A stretch of 64,000 nt of DNA from Humulus lupulus (GCF_963169125.1 NC_084802.1:109868903-109932902), one strand, 5' to 3'. Numbered from the stretch's first letter, positions 11,644 to 23,474 are shown. Numbers and translations: made by a program. The notes: generated by a model from the letters alone, not told the origin.

Positions 11644-13152
11644 CTAAGCTTCGGTAACTTGCCCTTGTAATGTAACCTCATCGTCACCCTCCTCAGCAGC
11701 TCTAGACGTCTTTGCGGTCTTGGAAGGCTCTTGTGAGATTCGGCTCTAGAACATAGCCAGATAACGTCCCCAAAGCTCTGCATCCAGAAAGGAGAAATCC
11801 CTTTCCTAGTTGTATGCCTAACACCGATAAAGCATTGTCTCTAGGGCATTCATTGCTTCGGAAACATCCAACGTTGCCTGCTTGGCATCCTGCTTCACCT
11901 TCTCGACATCCTCCTTCGCTTATCTTCGACTTCAGATAGCTTATTTTTTAGCACATCAACTTTTTCAAATTTCTTGTTGAGGCTATCGGCCTTAACCTGC
12001 AGCATCTCTCATCATTGGCTCATCAATAACATGGTCCTTGGCTATTCGCTCGTTTCTTGGGATGCAACCTGGGTGACCTTGAGCTCAGAACTGAGAGATG
12101 CCACAATTTGAGCTAAACAAGACTACAAAATAAAGACGCATGACACGATTAGCTCGCGAAATCAAAAACAAAAGTGAAATACTATAAGAGGAAGAAGGAT
12201 ATCTTAGAGTCAGGTTCATCCCCAAGGCTAACTCCAGGACGTCCCCTGGGGAACACTCCTCTATGTCCCTCAAGTCTTTGACGTTTGATTTTTTGGCACG
12301 ACCCACTCTGTGGTTTGCCATGTCATGGAGGGGCCCTTGAGGCACTTCTGGGGTCCTTGCAACCTCGAGTGGTTTGAGTGGGAGCTACACAGATGGGGCT
12401 TCGCCTTGAACAATTTGAGGAATCAGAGCAAGTTGGCGAGGATGAGGAAGAGGAGCCTCATGAATGGTAACTGCAGTTATCGGAGCTGGCGATTGTGTTT
12501 GTTGCTGCTCTTTTTTAGTGGAGTTGGTGCCTTTATCCTTCATAGGAGATCCAGTGGCAACTCTAGATCTGGAGGTGTTTTCTTTGATATTCTCGCCTTC
12601 TTGACTACAGGTCCAGTTTTGGCCCCACCAGATTTGAAGGCGCCCTTTAGGTCCATATCTTTTCCTACAAAAGGACGGGTAAAAATAATTTTCAGATCCA
12701 AGAATGGATTAGTTAAGGTAATAGAAGGAAAATAATAGAGCAAGAACCCTATCCTCCGAGCTAGAGGAGGAAACTACTATGATCGATTCTGGACTACAAA
12801 CCGGGCTGGGTGAAACATCTAACTCTTGGACTATCAGAAGAGGGGGGGTATTAAAATATAATTACATTTCTTGACCTATTAGGTTCAGGCTCCTTAACTG
12901 AACTAGACACATATCTGGGGAAAAAACACCCTGACGGAGGGAAGGCCACGACAAAAGGTATGTACCATACTCCTAAAAATGGTGGATCTAAAGTGAAGGG
13001 TGTTATCTACCACAATGGTACACCGAGGGTACCTATGGTCGTAGAGTACAACCAAGTGATCCACACACTGAAGGAGGGTCACGTTCAGGACTGGATCAGC
13101 CGGGTGTCGACTCACGAGCTGGCTTGGAGCTGGCCCAGCATACCTAGCGCTA

Positions 13153-14912
13153 TGTTTTCCATGACCATTAGGTTGGACAAGCATATGATGCGCACCTGGT
13201 TAGATCTAGCCATATGAACTAGCGCTCAGCGCGCTATTGCGACCCTTGACGTACAAGACAATGCTTTTGGACCAGCGTTATTACCGTAAATGACTCATAA
13301 GTCAATGTTTTTTTACCAACGCTATTTCCATTATTGACTCATAATTCAAGCCTTTCTCAATCAGATATTGCACACAAGCATATATCATTTATTAAATATC
13401 TAAATACAAAGCATTCGACATGCTTAATCAACAATCACAAGCATAATCATAATCATGCACATTCTCAGGCATTCATGCCCAATTCATATTCCTGTTCAAC
13501 AATTCAGGCCAAGCCATAATCACATGTATCACATACCGGGTGTAGTTTTCCTACCTTTGGTCCCTCCACGAGTTAAGAATGAATGACCCTCGAGCACGAT
13601 CTCGGTTCTGAGCCCCTAGCGATAAACTAGTCACAACCATAATATAGAATCCTGTCAATAACGAGCGAATAAAGGCTTTTGGACGAAATCCTAGCCTCTG
13701 GGACATCGAAATCTACTAAACTAGGTAGTAGGATCAATCCCGAGACCTTAGGTTTGAGTTCCCATCTCTAAAAACCTAAGGTGGCCAAAGTTTCCCAGGC
13801 GGGCCGTGAATTGACTTAAGGGTCGCAGCACGCCTCCTATAACTAAGAGCCTCCTATCTGAAATTCAAGACACCGTTCACAACTTGCCCTTAGAGTCGCA
13901 GCGGGCCTCCAAAATAGAGCCCCTCCTAGACCCTGGGTTTACACGGGTCGCAGACCCTCGACACGACCTTGCGAACGGCGAACCCAGAATTTTCCCTGTT
14001 TTCCTCAGCCAATTTAACCCAAAATCCAACCCAATTGAATCAGAAAATTAGAATTAAATTCCCCAAACATTATCAACACATACACACCATCAAATCCCAA
14101 GCTTATCTAACTCAAAAACCTCCACCAAATCTCTAATTAAAATCAAAACTTAAGAAACTTAAGAAAACTGAAACTCAGAAATTCAAGGGATAAATTGCCT
14201 TTGATTAAGTCGTTTTTCAGCTATCAAGCTTCTAATCTTTCCTAGAATCGTTATGACTCTAACCTTGCATGAATCTTAGCTCTAAAACTTGAGTTTCCTT
14301 CGAAAATGCTAATGAGTGTCAAGTGAGAGAACGAGATTGTTTTCTAAGTTTTATAGTTCTGAGAGGTTACTTCGAGCTTAAGTAACCTTAAGCAAATCCC
14401 AAGGCTTGGGGTACCCCAAAAACGTCCCTGTGGGAAAAATAGTCAAAATCCCCAAAATTCCCTCCTCATCTCACTAACTCCAAATATATCCTCAAATATT
14501 CATTCACATTACCCAATATCCTGGTAATGTATTAAATACCCAAAATACCCATTGACTCTCCCCGAGTCAAGTATTGGTCCCGTTGTGACTTTCCCACAAG
14601 CCTGCTCCCTAGGATCGCCTCGTGCCGAGTAGCCCAAACATATCCACACAATAATGTGGTCTCACACATATCATATATATGCCAAATATACCCATAATGG
14701 GCCAAATTACGAAAGTTTCCCTTTTAATCAGATTCGGGCCTATATGCATATTTAATACACCTAAACATTCATATCAATTCAAATTATAATATAACTCACA
14801 TAATAATATAATGATACACATATATATCACATAATAACATAATTTTCATTAATTTTCCATCTTGTCCCCTAATCAAGGCCCTAAGCCTTACTAGGTAATT
14901 TGGGACATTACA
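13153..14912 (-). mobile_element. Tekay-type LTR inserted in the antisense gene of Tat copy 1
   Basis: The right end GGGACATTACA at 14912 is the inverted form of the family start (TGTAATGTCCC). The interior matches other Tekay LTRs, for example the run around 13600-13780 with the ACTAAACTAGGTAGTAGGATC block, also near 18430 and 29820. The left boundary is uncertain: copy 2 homology ends near 13150, and a TG occurs at 13153. No convincing duplication is present (CGCTA against AGTAA). It is probably a solo LTR that is truncated or rearranged at its left. Confidence 0.65.
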
Positions 14913-15244
14913 AGTAACCTTGGCCGGAGGTGCCAGTTGGTGCCCCCAATTCAGCTCAGCAGTGGTCAGGATATTGTCGATCTTCAGAGACCTTTCTTTT
15001 GCACACCAGCTATGCGACCTCCTCTTCTTCTTCAATGGCAGGGATGACTTCTTGAGGAGGAGGAGATTGGGGGGAGGACTTCGAGCTCTGATGGCCAGTG
15101 TTTGATCTTTCTGGATCATTTTGCAGACCACCATGATAGCATCATTAACTACCATCTGGAACTCCTTCTCATTTGTAGGAATGCGAGACAATGACTTATA
15201 TAGACCTCTGGGGGTCTCTGATCGCCCCGTTATCTTATATATAG

Positions 15245-15332
15245 CTACATAAAGTAACAACTCAATCAGTATATGTTTAAACTTGATTAAAAAGGAATTC
15301 AAGTACAAAGTTCAAGAAGCTAAGAAACTTAC
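15245..15332 (-). other. Predicted 88-bp intron of the Tat antisense gene (copy 1)
   Basis: On the minus strand the donor is GTAAGT (plus 15327-15332, after CCGTCCTC) and the acceptor ends TTTATGTAG (plus 15245). Joining the exons keeps one frame, passing from the NRP block into IYKITGR. Copy 2 has the same donor at 49457-49462 and an acceptor TTTGTGCAG at 48754. Its net intron length is 89 bp after subtracting an inserted solo LTR, and the frame is also preserved. Confidence 0.7.
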
Positions 15333-15994
15333 GAGGACGGTTAAAATACTGATCGGTGCAGTTCTTGAACCCGTTTGACATGAATAATTGATCCTTGTAG
15401 TCATTCAAGTAGCTGGGGAGGTCGATGACGGAGGTCGTATTGGGGAATCTGGTGAGGTAGTAGAAGCCATCACCTCACCCCCTCTGTTCAGGGTTGGCTT
15501 TCAGACAAAAGAAGTGCATGAGGTCTGTGGGGGTGGGAACCTCCCATTCATGATTCAAGAATAGATATTTCAGCCACACCAAAAGCCAATATGAATAGGG
15601 GGAAGTTGGAATGGTGCCAGTTCAATGTAGTTCAAAAAATGTACAAAGTAGTGGTCCAAAGGGAGAAAGGTACCTGCCTTCAGATGCTCGTCACTCCAGG
15701 CCCAGAAGTCTTCCTTAAGTGGATTGTAGATCCGTTCTCCTTCCAGTGGAGGTCGGGCAACAAGGCCCTCAGACCCCAATTCAATCTCGTGACTCAGCAA
15801 AATTTTATTCACCTTGCCCTGAGTCTTTATCCGGGATTCGATGCGCTCAGCCTCAGAAAAGTCCGTTGGGTCAACTACGATCTTCTATCCACTACTGCGC
15901 TGAAAGTGGGAATAGGGGTCTCAGATGCAATTTTCTTACCTTTACTCTTGCTCTAAGAAGGAGAGCACGCGACTGACTTCTTCTGGTGGGCCAT

Positions 15995-16953
15995 GATTTA
16001 ACTCGATTGGAGACAAAGCGCCCTGTTAGAGTCAATCTAAGATAATATCTTGCTACAGTGAAAAAGGTATGGCGACCCGAGGGTTTGAATTTGATCTATT
16101 CGAACTGAATTTGAATCTAAGATATCCCCTAGCAACAATGCGTGTGTCCGAACTGAATACCACACGTTGTAAACTCGGGATATCCCCTGATACTTTGGGA
16201 TACACGTGTTAGACCCAATACCTTTTTGAAAGTGGTTTAATGGAAAACTGCTCGGGAAATCGTAACCCTTAAGCGACCAAGAACTGAACTAGAAACCCTC
16301 AAATTTTTACACACATACTTAGACAATCCTCTTTCAAAACCCAGTAAAATTACCTATTTCTTTATGCACATAATTTCTAATCACACTTAGTATTATTGTT
16401 TTGGGCCTAACAAAAACCCATAATAAAATCGAACATGACCGTAGTAAGAAACTATACTTGAAAATTTCGTAAAACTTATTGAAAAATAAGAAGATAAAAT
16501 TCAAACTAGATATAGAAATACTTACAGATTAGATGTTTGATCGAGGGAAGTGATGACAGCCCCAAAGATAGTAGTGTGAAAGCTTTTGGAAAATGAGGGA
16601 ATGTCGAAGGTTTTTGAAGGTGTTTTGAGAAGGAAAAGGAAATTTTTTTAATGCAATGGTGGTGAGGTTTAGGTCTGTTTCTCCTATTTATACATAAACT
16701 TTGGGAACCAATTTGGGCTACCCGATTAGGTCAGTTCGGGATCCAATGGCCTAGATTAAATAACCCCATGGTGGCAAAAGTTGACAGGACAGTTGTTACA
16801 TTACTCGAAACCCGAACAGGCACCTATTACAGACTCACACATGTTTCGCACTCGAGTAGTGGGTGAGCATGATTTCACATAATAGAAGCATAAAAGCCCC
16901 TATTGTGAGTGTTAAAGGTGACATCATGAACGAGTAGGAGCCTTGGGAGCAAA
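15995..16953 (-). other. Leader and promoter region of the antisense gene; Tat polypurine tract at right end
   Basis: There is no sense ORF. On the minus strand a TATA box at 16685-16693 precedes an A/T- and CT-rich leader. A donor-like GTAAGT sits at plus 16520-16525. A possible acceptor, CTCTAACAG, ends at plus 16023, 29 bases before the ATG at 15994, suggesting a leader intron of about 500 bp. At the far right CTTGGGAGCAAA (16942-16953) is the plus-strand polypurine tract before the 3' LTR. Copy 2 lacks most of this region. Confidence 0.6.
16685..16693 (-). promoter_or_regulatory. TATA box for the Tat antisense gene
   Basis: The minus strand reads GTATAAATAGGAG. It lies about 690 bases upstream of the antisense ATG and just upstream of a CT-rich leader, so it is a fitting core promoter for the antisense transcript. 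Not conserved in copy 2, where the region is deleted. Confidence 0.6.
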
Positions 16954-17689
16954 TGTTGTAACCCAAAATAAATACAAACTGAATTACTCAGCACGGGGTA
17001 CATCTTTCAGACAAATGTATGAAGAAAGTGTACGGATAGAACATCTAGGAAACTCTGGAGTGAGCAGCTCGAGCCAAACTTGACATCTTACGACAACCAG
17101 ATAGTCTCTAGATCACTTCTTGCGCCAACAACTTAGTTCGAGATGCATGATGGCCAGATCGCCTTCGTGTAACTGAGCTTAACCTGTGTCAGGATAGGTT
17201 AGTTTTCAGGTGTTTATCTTGAAGGAAGTGACCAACTCGCAGAAGCTTGGTCATGACACACAAGTAAGAATCCCAAAAGACTTGGAGATTCCTTATTTTC
17301 TCATTAATACCCAGATTTTATTGCCCATTTATTACCCGTGATAACAGATATAAATTCCATAGGAAATCATATCCCTATGTAAATGGAAGGTTTTCTGAAT
17401 TTATTATTTACTATATTTATGTACGCGGTTACCCAAAGTTGTCCAAGAAAAACCTTCTATAAATGCCAAGGGAATGGATAGAACAAGGGACCGATTCTTG
17501 ATAGAGAAAAAGACGCCGATTCTTGAGATTAATAAAATTGTTTCATGGACTAGGTAGATTTTAACCACTGAACCATGTAAAAGTGTCAGTATTTGTGATA
17601 TCTTTCATTTGTTTAATCACACTTAAGAAAAAAAGACAAATATCTCCATTGTCGGATTTCTAAATCCACTGTTGGCGAAAAACTGTGTC
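16954..17689 (+). mobile_element. Tat copy 1 3' LTR (main part)
   Basis: It starts TGTTGTAACCC after the polypurine tract and matches 59309-60066 through its length, including CTATAAAT near 17457. It runs to AAACTGTGTC, where a solo LTR has been inserted four bases before the LTR end. The last four bases AACA are found at 19653-19656. Reassembled length is about 740 bp. Confidence 0.85.
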
Positions 17690-19647
17690 TGTAACGCCCT
17701 GAGTAACCAAGACTGTTACACTGTGTATTTTCAATAGTGCAAGACTTGCAAAAGAAGTCATTTGGACATAAACTTGTTTCTAAAGTCAACTGACAGGTAA
17801 GAGTTAAGAGATTTTGATCATAAAATGGTTGACTTTCATTAAAATAAGGGTTTGATTTATGGGATAACGAAAGCATGGATAACGAAAGTAAATGCATAGC
17901 GAACTTAGATCAACAAGTTTAATCAATAGCAGAATACAAGCAATATGCTAGGCAACACTAAATAGTTTAATCCAGACATATAATTCAATCTTAATACAAT
18001 TAGTTAGGTGTCAGTGCCCTTAGGTTGATCCCAACTCGCTTAGGCCGAGATGCATTCCGCACGCTTAACATCAGCCCTGACTCCCGTAGGTCAGACTTTC
18101 ACATCAAACATAACAGATGTACAGGTTGCGAAACACGCAATCGAAAGTAGCACGAACTAACATGCCTATCCAGATATCTCCAATCACAAATACATTTATA
18201 ATCTCACATATGTCCATTTATAGGGAATTTCAGCCCCATTCACAACTTGGGTGCAATTTTCTTACATCGAAAGCCAACCGAAGAATGTAGAACGGTCCAG
18301 AGCAAGATCCTCAATCTCAAGCCTTAATGATAACCCTAGTCACAAGCGACAATGGATAACTATTAAAATCTAATCCAATTAAATGCCTTACAAATAACGT
18401 ACCAGCCTTTGGGACTGCAAATTCCACCAAATCGGGCAGTAGAACCCTTCCCAAACACTTGTGTTTAGGTTCACGAGCCCAAAAACCCAATTTGGCTAAG
18501 GCTGCCTGGCGGGCGCGACCTTGCCCTAAGGGTCACGGCATGCCCCCAAGTCAGAGGTGCCAGCCCCAAATCCCAAGGGTAGACAGGTCGCGGCGGGCCC
18601 CCGTGAACCCAGAAATCCTAGGGCTTTTCCTGTGTTTTCTCCCAAACTAATTTATCATAGTCTAACCCAACATGCATCAGAACCAGAAATTGATCCTCTA
18701 TACCTCAATAGTCTACTCAGAACAACACAACCACCGAAAATTCTAACCAAAATCCTCCTAGGAACTCAGAATTCAACTAAACTCATTTGAAACTTAAAAG
18801 CTTAAGAATAGTTATACTAATAGAAATATTCCACCATAAAATCCCAACTTAAACCTTACCTTGATGATGATTTTTCCCCTAAGCTGCACCTCAACCAGTC
18901 CTAGCTTTAATTCTTCAGTCCCCAAGCTTCAATTCCTAAGCATTCTCTTCCAAAACTCCACAATCCTCACGGCAGAAGAGAGGGAGAGAAAGAACGTCAG
19001 AGTGAGTGTGGGAGAGAGCTCAGAGATGGTCCATTTTGTTTTGGTTATTTCCTGAAGCCTTCCTAACTATATCCCTTAACATAAAGACCAAAATGCCCCT
19101 AGTGATAACTCAACCCCTTTATTACCCATAAGGACAAAACGGTCATTTGCACTAATTCCCGCTAACTCCTCTGGTAGTCCTATCAATTCCCAACTAGTCC
19201 CGACCTACCCAACTAACCACCAAATAATTACCCGTTACTCAGTAAATCCCAAATATACGTTACATTTCCCAATATACCTTTAGGCTAACCCTAAGCCGGG
19301 TATTAAACCATATTGTGACTATTCCGCTAATTTGCTCACTAGGATTGTCACGAGCCGAATACTACAAATATATCCACATAATAATGTCTTCTCAATCATT
19401 TAACGCATATAATCACATTTCTGCCCTCAACGAGCCAAAATTACAAATATGCCATTATAAACAAGAACGGGCCCACATGCATATTTAATACACATAAACA
19501 TTCATATATATATTCATATTATCATATAAACTATGTATGCCACGTAGTCACATATTTAATAAATTAATCACACAAATATATCCAATTATGCCCTCCTGAC
19601 ATGCTTATCAAGGCACTAAACCTTATAAGCATTTTTGGGACGTTACA
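17690..19647 (-). mobile_element. Tekay-type solo LTR, 1958 bp, nested in the Tat 3' LTR
   Basis: Plus-strand ends are TGTAACGCCC and GGGACGTTACA, the inverted terminal pattern of this superfamily. The flanks are GTGTC and ATGTC, a 5-bp target duplication with one transition. The left end matches the reverse complement of the LTR end at 720-766. No internal coding sequence is present. ORF-like stretches at 18459-18790 are chance frames in GC-richer LTR sequence. Confidence 0.85.
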
Positions 19648-19656
19648 ATGTCAACA

Positions 19657-19773
19657 TGAGGCTAATGACTTTAGTATTGGAGATTCAATATCATGAATGG
19701 CTGGGAACATGATTTATAATAATGGAATCCATAATTTCCTAACAGATTGAATATTTGTTCCCATAAGGGTTAA
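19657..19773 (+). mobile_element. Ty1/copia 3' LTR, block 2 of 4
   Basis: Reads GAATGGCTGGGAACATG and later ATTGAATATTTGTTCCC. These blocks parallel the minus-strand reading of the copia solo LTR (TATATGGCTGGGGACG and ATTGAATAATGGTTCCC). It ends in GTTAA, the duplication of the Tekay element that follows. Confidence 0.65.
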
Positions 19774-22008
19774 TGTAATGCCCTACTACCTTAGAGTCGT
19801 TACCATATGATATTAAAATGTGCCACTAGCTCACTAATCGAGGTTTTAGATCGAAACGTGTGATTAAATCGAGGTAAAGATTCATTTAACAAAAATTAAG
19901 TATAAAATATTTGGACATCCACTAAAGTTGTAAAAGTGATACACAAGAATCTCAAAACTCTGTTTCAAACCATATTTACAATTCAAAAGTTTCTTCACAG
20001 TCGACCTAAGGGAAAAAATCAATTGTTTAAAGCAAGTCCCTTAAACAACCCCGACCGTGGCAGCTAGGTAGGCCGAACATGTACACGCCGCTCCACGCTC
20101 TCCAACTCATGGTTGGTCGACCTTTCCTTTGCCCTTACATACAATTCAAAAGTTACTTTACAGTCGACCTAAGGGAAAAAATCAATTGTTTAAAGCAAGT
20201 CCCTTAAACAACCCCGACCGTGGCAGCTAGGTAGGCCGAACATGTACACGCCGCTCTACGCTCTCCAAATCATGGTTGGTCGGCCTTTCCTTTGCCCTTA
20301 CATGCACCATAGAGCACCCGTGAGCCAAGCCCAATAAGAAAACTCAACACATAGCATAAGACAACTTAATCCAGTAATACAAAACTTTAACAAATACCGA
20401 CCTAGGTGCTTTACCCAGCACTAGGTTTACGATCTTCATCAAGCGGGTGAGTACAAAATCTTTGTAGGGTCTCGCCCTAGCATCCTACAGTCATCATGCT
20501 TAATGTCAATCCTGTCCTTCGCCATTCCCGGTCTTCTCCGTTTCCAGCAGTTGCCATTCAATCATAATCATACAAAACATAGCACAACAACTACAAATAT
20601 TCATTCACACATTAAACACAAATAATCGGGCTATGCCCTGCTCTATGGGCACAAACTTTTTTCTTACATGTGTCTCGAGCTAACTGAATAGTGCGATCCC
20701 GAGCACGATCCCCTAAACCCGACCCTTGGTTATAAAATCTAGGCACAACGCAATAATAATAACATCCATCAAGCTTTAAACCAATTAAGCACTTCAAAAT
20801 AGTATACTAGCCTACAGGACCTCGAATCCTACTAAATCGGGTTGTAGGGTCCTTCCTGAGCCCTTAGATTTGAGTTCCCGAGCTTAAAATCCTATTTTGG
20901 TCATTTTCCTTAATTTGAGCCGCGACCCACCCCTTAGGGTCGCAACCCTCTACAAGTCAGAGAGCCTTGGGGCTCTCTTCTATGGGACACAGGCCACGAC
21001 GCCTGAAGAATAAGGCCGGTACTCGAGCCCAAAACCCAGGAATCCCCATGCATTTCTACAAGCCAGCCTCTCCAAAATTCACCCAAACTAAACCTTAAAC
21101 CTAGAATTCAGTCTAGAGTTCATACTAAAGCAACATAATCAGTATAGATACCATAAAATGATCTCATAAACTCATCCAAAACCAAAAATCAGATCCTAAA
21201 TCACAACAGCAAAATTCAACAAAAGCCAGACTTAATCATTACCTTTACTGATGATTCAACCCTGAGCTAAACTCAATTACTTCTAGCTTCAATCCCCATT
21301 GAATTCCAAGCTTCCTTATTTGAATTTTAGCAAAATTCCGTTAGCTTTTAGAGAGAAAGAAGGAGAGTGTGTGTCAAGAGAGAGGGAGAGCTTGAGAGAG
21401 TTATGTTTATTATACCTTTTGTTTTCTTGTTAGTTCTAGTATCCTAGGCCAAAACCAAGTCTATCCCCAGCTGCAAAATAATCAAAATGCCCCTAATTAA
21501 CCGTTAGCCTTTCTAACACCACCAAGGGCGAAATCATCTTTTGCCACATTCCCACTCATTCCTTGAATAGTCCTATAAATCCACATTTAATCTCGACATA
21601 CCCAAATACTCACTAAGTCACTACCCATTACATGATAATCCCGTACACGCGCTACATTCCCAAAATACCCCTAGGCTCACCCCGAGCTGGGTATTCGACC
21701 CCGTTGTGACTATTCTGCTACTCCGCTCCCTAGCAACGTCTTGGATCACATATCACAAGTATATCTCCACAATACTGTGGTCTCAATCATAACACACACA
21801 TAATTTACATTTATGACCTCAACGGACCAAAATTACAATTATGCCCCTATTAACAAAAATGGGCTCACGTGCACATTTAATTCACCTAAACATGCATTTC
21901 TAATCGTATAATAATTTAATCCACGTAATAACATAATTAAATCAATTATTTTCATCTCGACGCGCTAATTAAGGAGCTAGGCCTTATTAGCAGATTCGGG
22001 GCATTACA
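19774..22008 (-). mobile_element. Tekay element 1, 3' LTR (left), 2235 bp
   Basis: Plus-strand ends TGTAATGCCCTACTACC and GGGGCATTACA. It contains a 163-bp tandem duplication absent from the partner LTR. A minus-strand purine-rich tract (AAGGATGGGATAG, plus 22010-22023) adjoins it as the polypurine tract. Confidence 0.9.
19981..20306. repeat. 163-bp tandem duplication within the Tekay element 1 left LTR
   Basis: ATTCAAAAGTTTCTTCACAG at 19981 recurs, with a few changes, as ATTCAAAAGTTACTTTACAG at 20144. Both units run on to GCCCTTACAT. The right LTR of the same element has the unit once (about 29084-29250). Confidence 0.92.
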
Positions 22009-22029
22009 ACTATCCCATCCTTAAAGAAA

Positions 22030-22815
22030 TATTGTCCTCAAAATTTACCTAAATAACTCGGGATATCGATCCCACATATCAGACTCAAGTTCCCAAGTTG
22101 CCTCTTCCACTTTGTTGTTCCTCCACAACACTTTCACCAAGGCAATGGACTTGTTCCGCAAGACTTTATCTTTCCGGTCTAGGATCTAAACCGGCTTCTC
22201 CTCGTAAGACAAATCTTGATCCAGCTCCTGGTTTTCATAACTCAGCACATGCATAGAATCTGATACATAATTCTGGAGCATGGACACATGAAATGCGTTG
22301 TGAACCCTTGATAAAGCAGGAGGCATGGCCAATTTGTAAGCTACCGCTCCAACCCGTCCCAAAATCTTAAAGGGGCACACAAACCTAGGACTTAACTTTC
22401 CTTTTACACCAAATCGCCTCACTCCTCTCAAAGGAGTAACTCTGAGGAACACATGATCACCAACTTGAAACTATACACTTCTGCATCTCAAGTCTGAGTA
22501 ACTCTTCTATCAACTATGGGAAGCGAGCATCCAAGCTCTAATCTTTTCAATCGCCTCATTGGTCCTCTGAACAGCCTCAGGACCTAAGTACTTCCTCTCA
22601 CCCGCCTCATCCCAATGGATGGGCGATCTGCACTTCCTCCCATACATCATTTCATACCAAGCCACTCTGATAGTCGCATGACAGTTGTTATTATACAAAA
22701 ACTAAATCAAAGGGAGATACTAACTCCAAGATCCCCCAAAATCTAGCGCACAGGCCCACAACATATCCTCTAGTATCTTAATCATCCTCTCAAACTGTTC
22801 ATCCTTCTAAGGATG
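22030..22815 (-). pseudogene. pol: Tekay element 1 integrase C-terminus and chromodomain
   Basis: The minus strand reads LRVTPLRGVRRFGVKGKLSP, then PFKILGRVGAVAYKL and HNAFHVSMLQNYV, the GPY/F-type module. The chromodomain remnant near 22190-22040 reads ILDRKDKVLRNK, LVKVLWRNNKVEEATWE, which is typical of Tekay. Upstream is WYEMMYGRKCRSPIHWDE from the end of the catalytic core. Stops lie between the blocks, and the core continues beyond the solo LTR at 24805. Confidence 0.85.
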
Positions 22816-23339
22816 TGTAGAGTCCCAGAACATTACTTAGCTAGCTAGATAGTTAGTGGTAGTTATAGTATGTTTATTATTGTGGATTTTGGTTCAAGCC
22901 GGGACTTAGTTGAACACTCGTAGCAACACTTATAGATTTTATAAGTTTAACCTATAGTTTATGAATATTAATTATAACATAAGGTTTGATTAATATAGTT
23001 GATTATAAAGACGTTATTTATTATTCTATAAGGTTTAGATAGGATTAATAAGAACATGAGACTTGTCGTGTGCAGGTTTATTTAAGGATTTAACTATAGT
23101 TTCAATAGAAAGAAAGTTCAAGAAAGCTCTAGAATCTTCCAAGACCATTAAGAGCATGACATTTCTCACAACCTTGTTTATTTGAGGATTTAAGCATTTA
23201 ATTCAGAAATAGAGGTTTCTAGAATCTCTGGACCGTTCTAGAACCTGCTGGAATCTCATATTACTCAATCAAACCTGTTTTATCATTTCAAATTAAGCTG
23301 ATAATGTGCAATTACGTGTTTAAAATATTCACGTATGAC

Positions 23340-23474
23340 GATATATCACAGCCTAGGAGCCGATATATCGCCACACGAGGAATACAAAAAACACGTGAAC
23401 TTCGCACAAACGCATCGACGAACCCTCGGGATATAATCCCAGGTGATATATCACCTACAATGGGCGATATATCG
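23340..23474. repeat. Cluster of GATATATC palindromes in the U3 of the solo LTR
   Basis: Four sites: CGATATATCA (23340), CGATATATCG (23361), AGGTGATATATCACCT (23441-23456, a perfect 16-base palindrome) and CGATATATCG (23465). A near-relative, GGGATATAATCCC, is at 23428. The cluster lies about 185-320 bases upstream of the TATA box. Confidence 0.85.

Larger units (their letters stand above)
11644..15994 (-). pseudogene. Tat antisense gene, copy 1 (extra ORF), interrupted
   Basis: Gene on the strand opposite gag-pol, lying between integrase and the 3' LTR. The start ATG is at 15994 (MAHQKKS), followed after stops by SKSKGKK. The best-conserved domain (about 15860-15580) reads RIKTQGKVNKILLSHEIELG, then ARPPLEGERIY, AWSDEHLKAGTFLPL and FLNYIELAPFQLP; copy 2 matches it closely. 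The next exon (up to 14913) has IYKITGRSETP and QMVVNDAIMVV. After an inserted LTR (about 13153-14912) the C-terminal half (13152-11644) has KDMDLKGAFKSGG and a charged, probably coiled-coil tail ending at a stop at 11644. An 88-bp intron is predicted at 15245-15332. The function is unknown. Tat elements are known to carry such extra antisense ORFs. Stops and frameshifts show decay. Confidence 0.78.
1749..19656 (+). mobile_element. Ty3/gypsy Tat-lineage element, copy 1 (degenerate, with nested insertions)
   Basis: Order on the plus strand: 5'-truncated LTR, gag, protease, RT, RNase H, second RNase H, integrase, 3' UTR with minisatellite, antisense gene, polypurine tract and 3' LTR. The two RNase H regions and the antisense gene before the 3' LTR mark the Tat lineage. 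Three insertions interrupt it: a copia solo LTR (3848-6129), an LTR at about 13153-14912, and a solo LTR inside the 3' LTR (17690-19647). Without these the element is near 12 kb. Many stops and frameshifts show it is old. The missing first part of its 5' LTR leaves no target duplication to read. Confidence 0.88.

Noticed and set aside
13148..14917. Target duplication around the LTR in the antisense gene
   Set aside because: Candidate flanks CGCTA and AGTAA share only two positions, so I do not claim it.
15591..15956. Plus-strand ORF of 121 codons
   Set aside because: It is the shadow of the conserved domain of the Tat antisense gene on the minus strand, whose residues are conserved in copy 2 while this frame is not.
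18459..18790. Overlapping ORFs in a GC-richer stretch, considered as a host exon
   Set aside because: Within the minus-strand solo LTR at 17690-19647. The homologous stretch in other LTRs (20900, 29900, 50800) has no shared frame.
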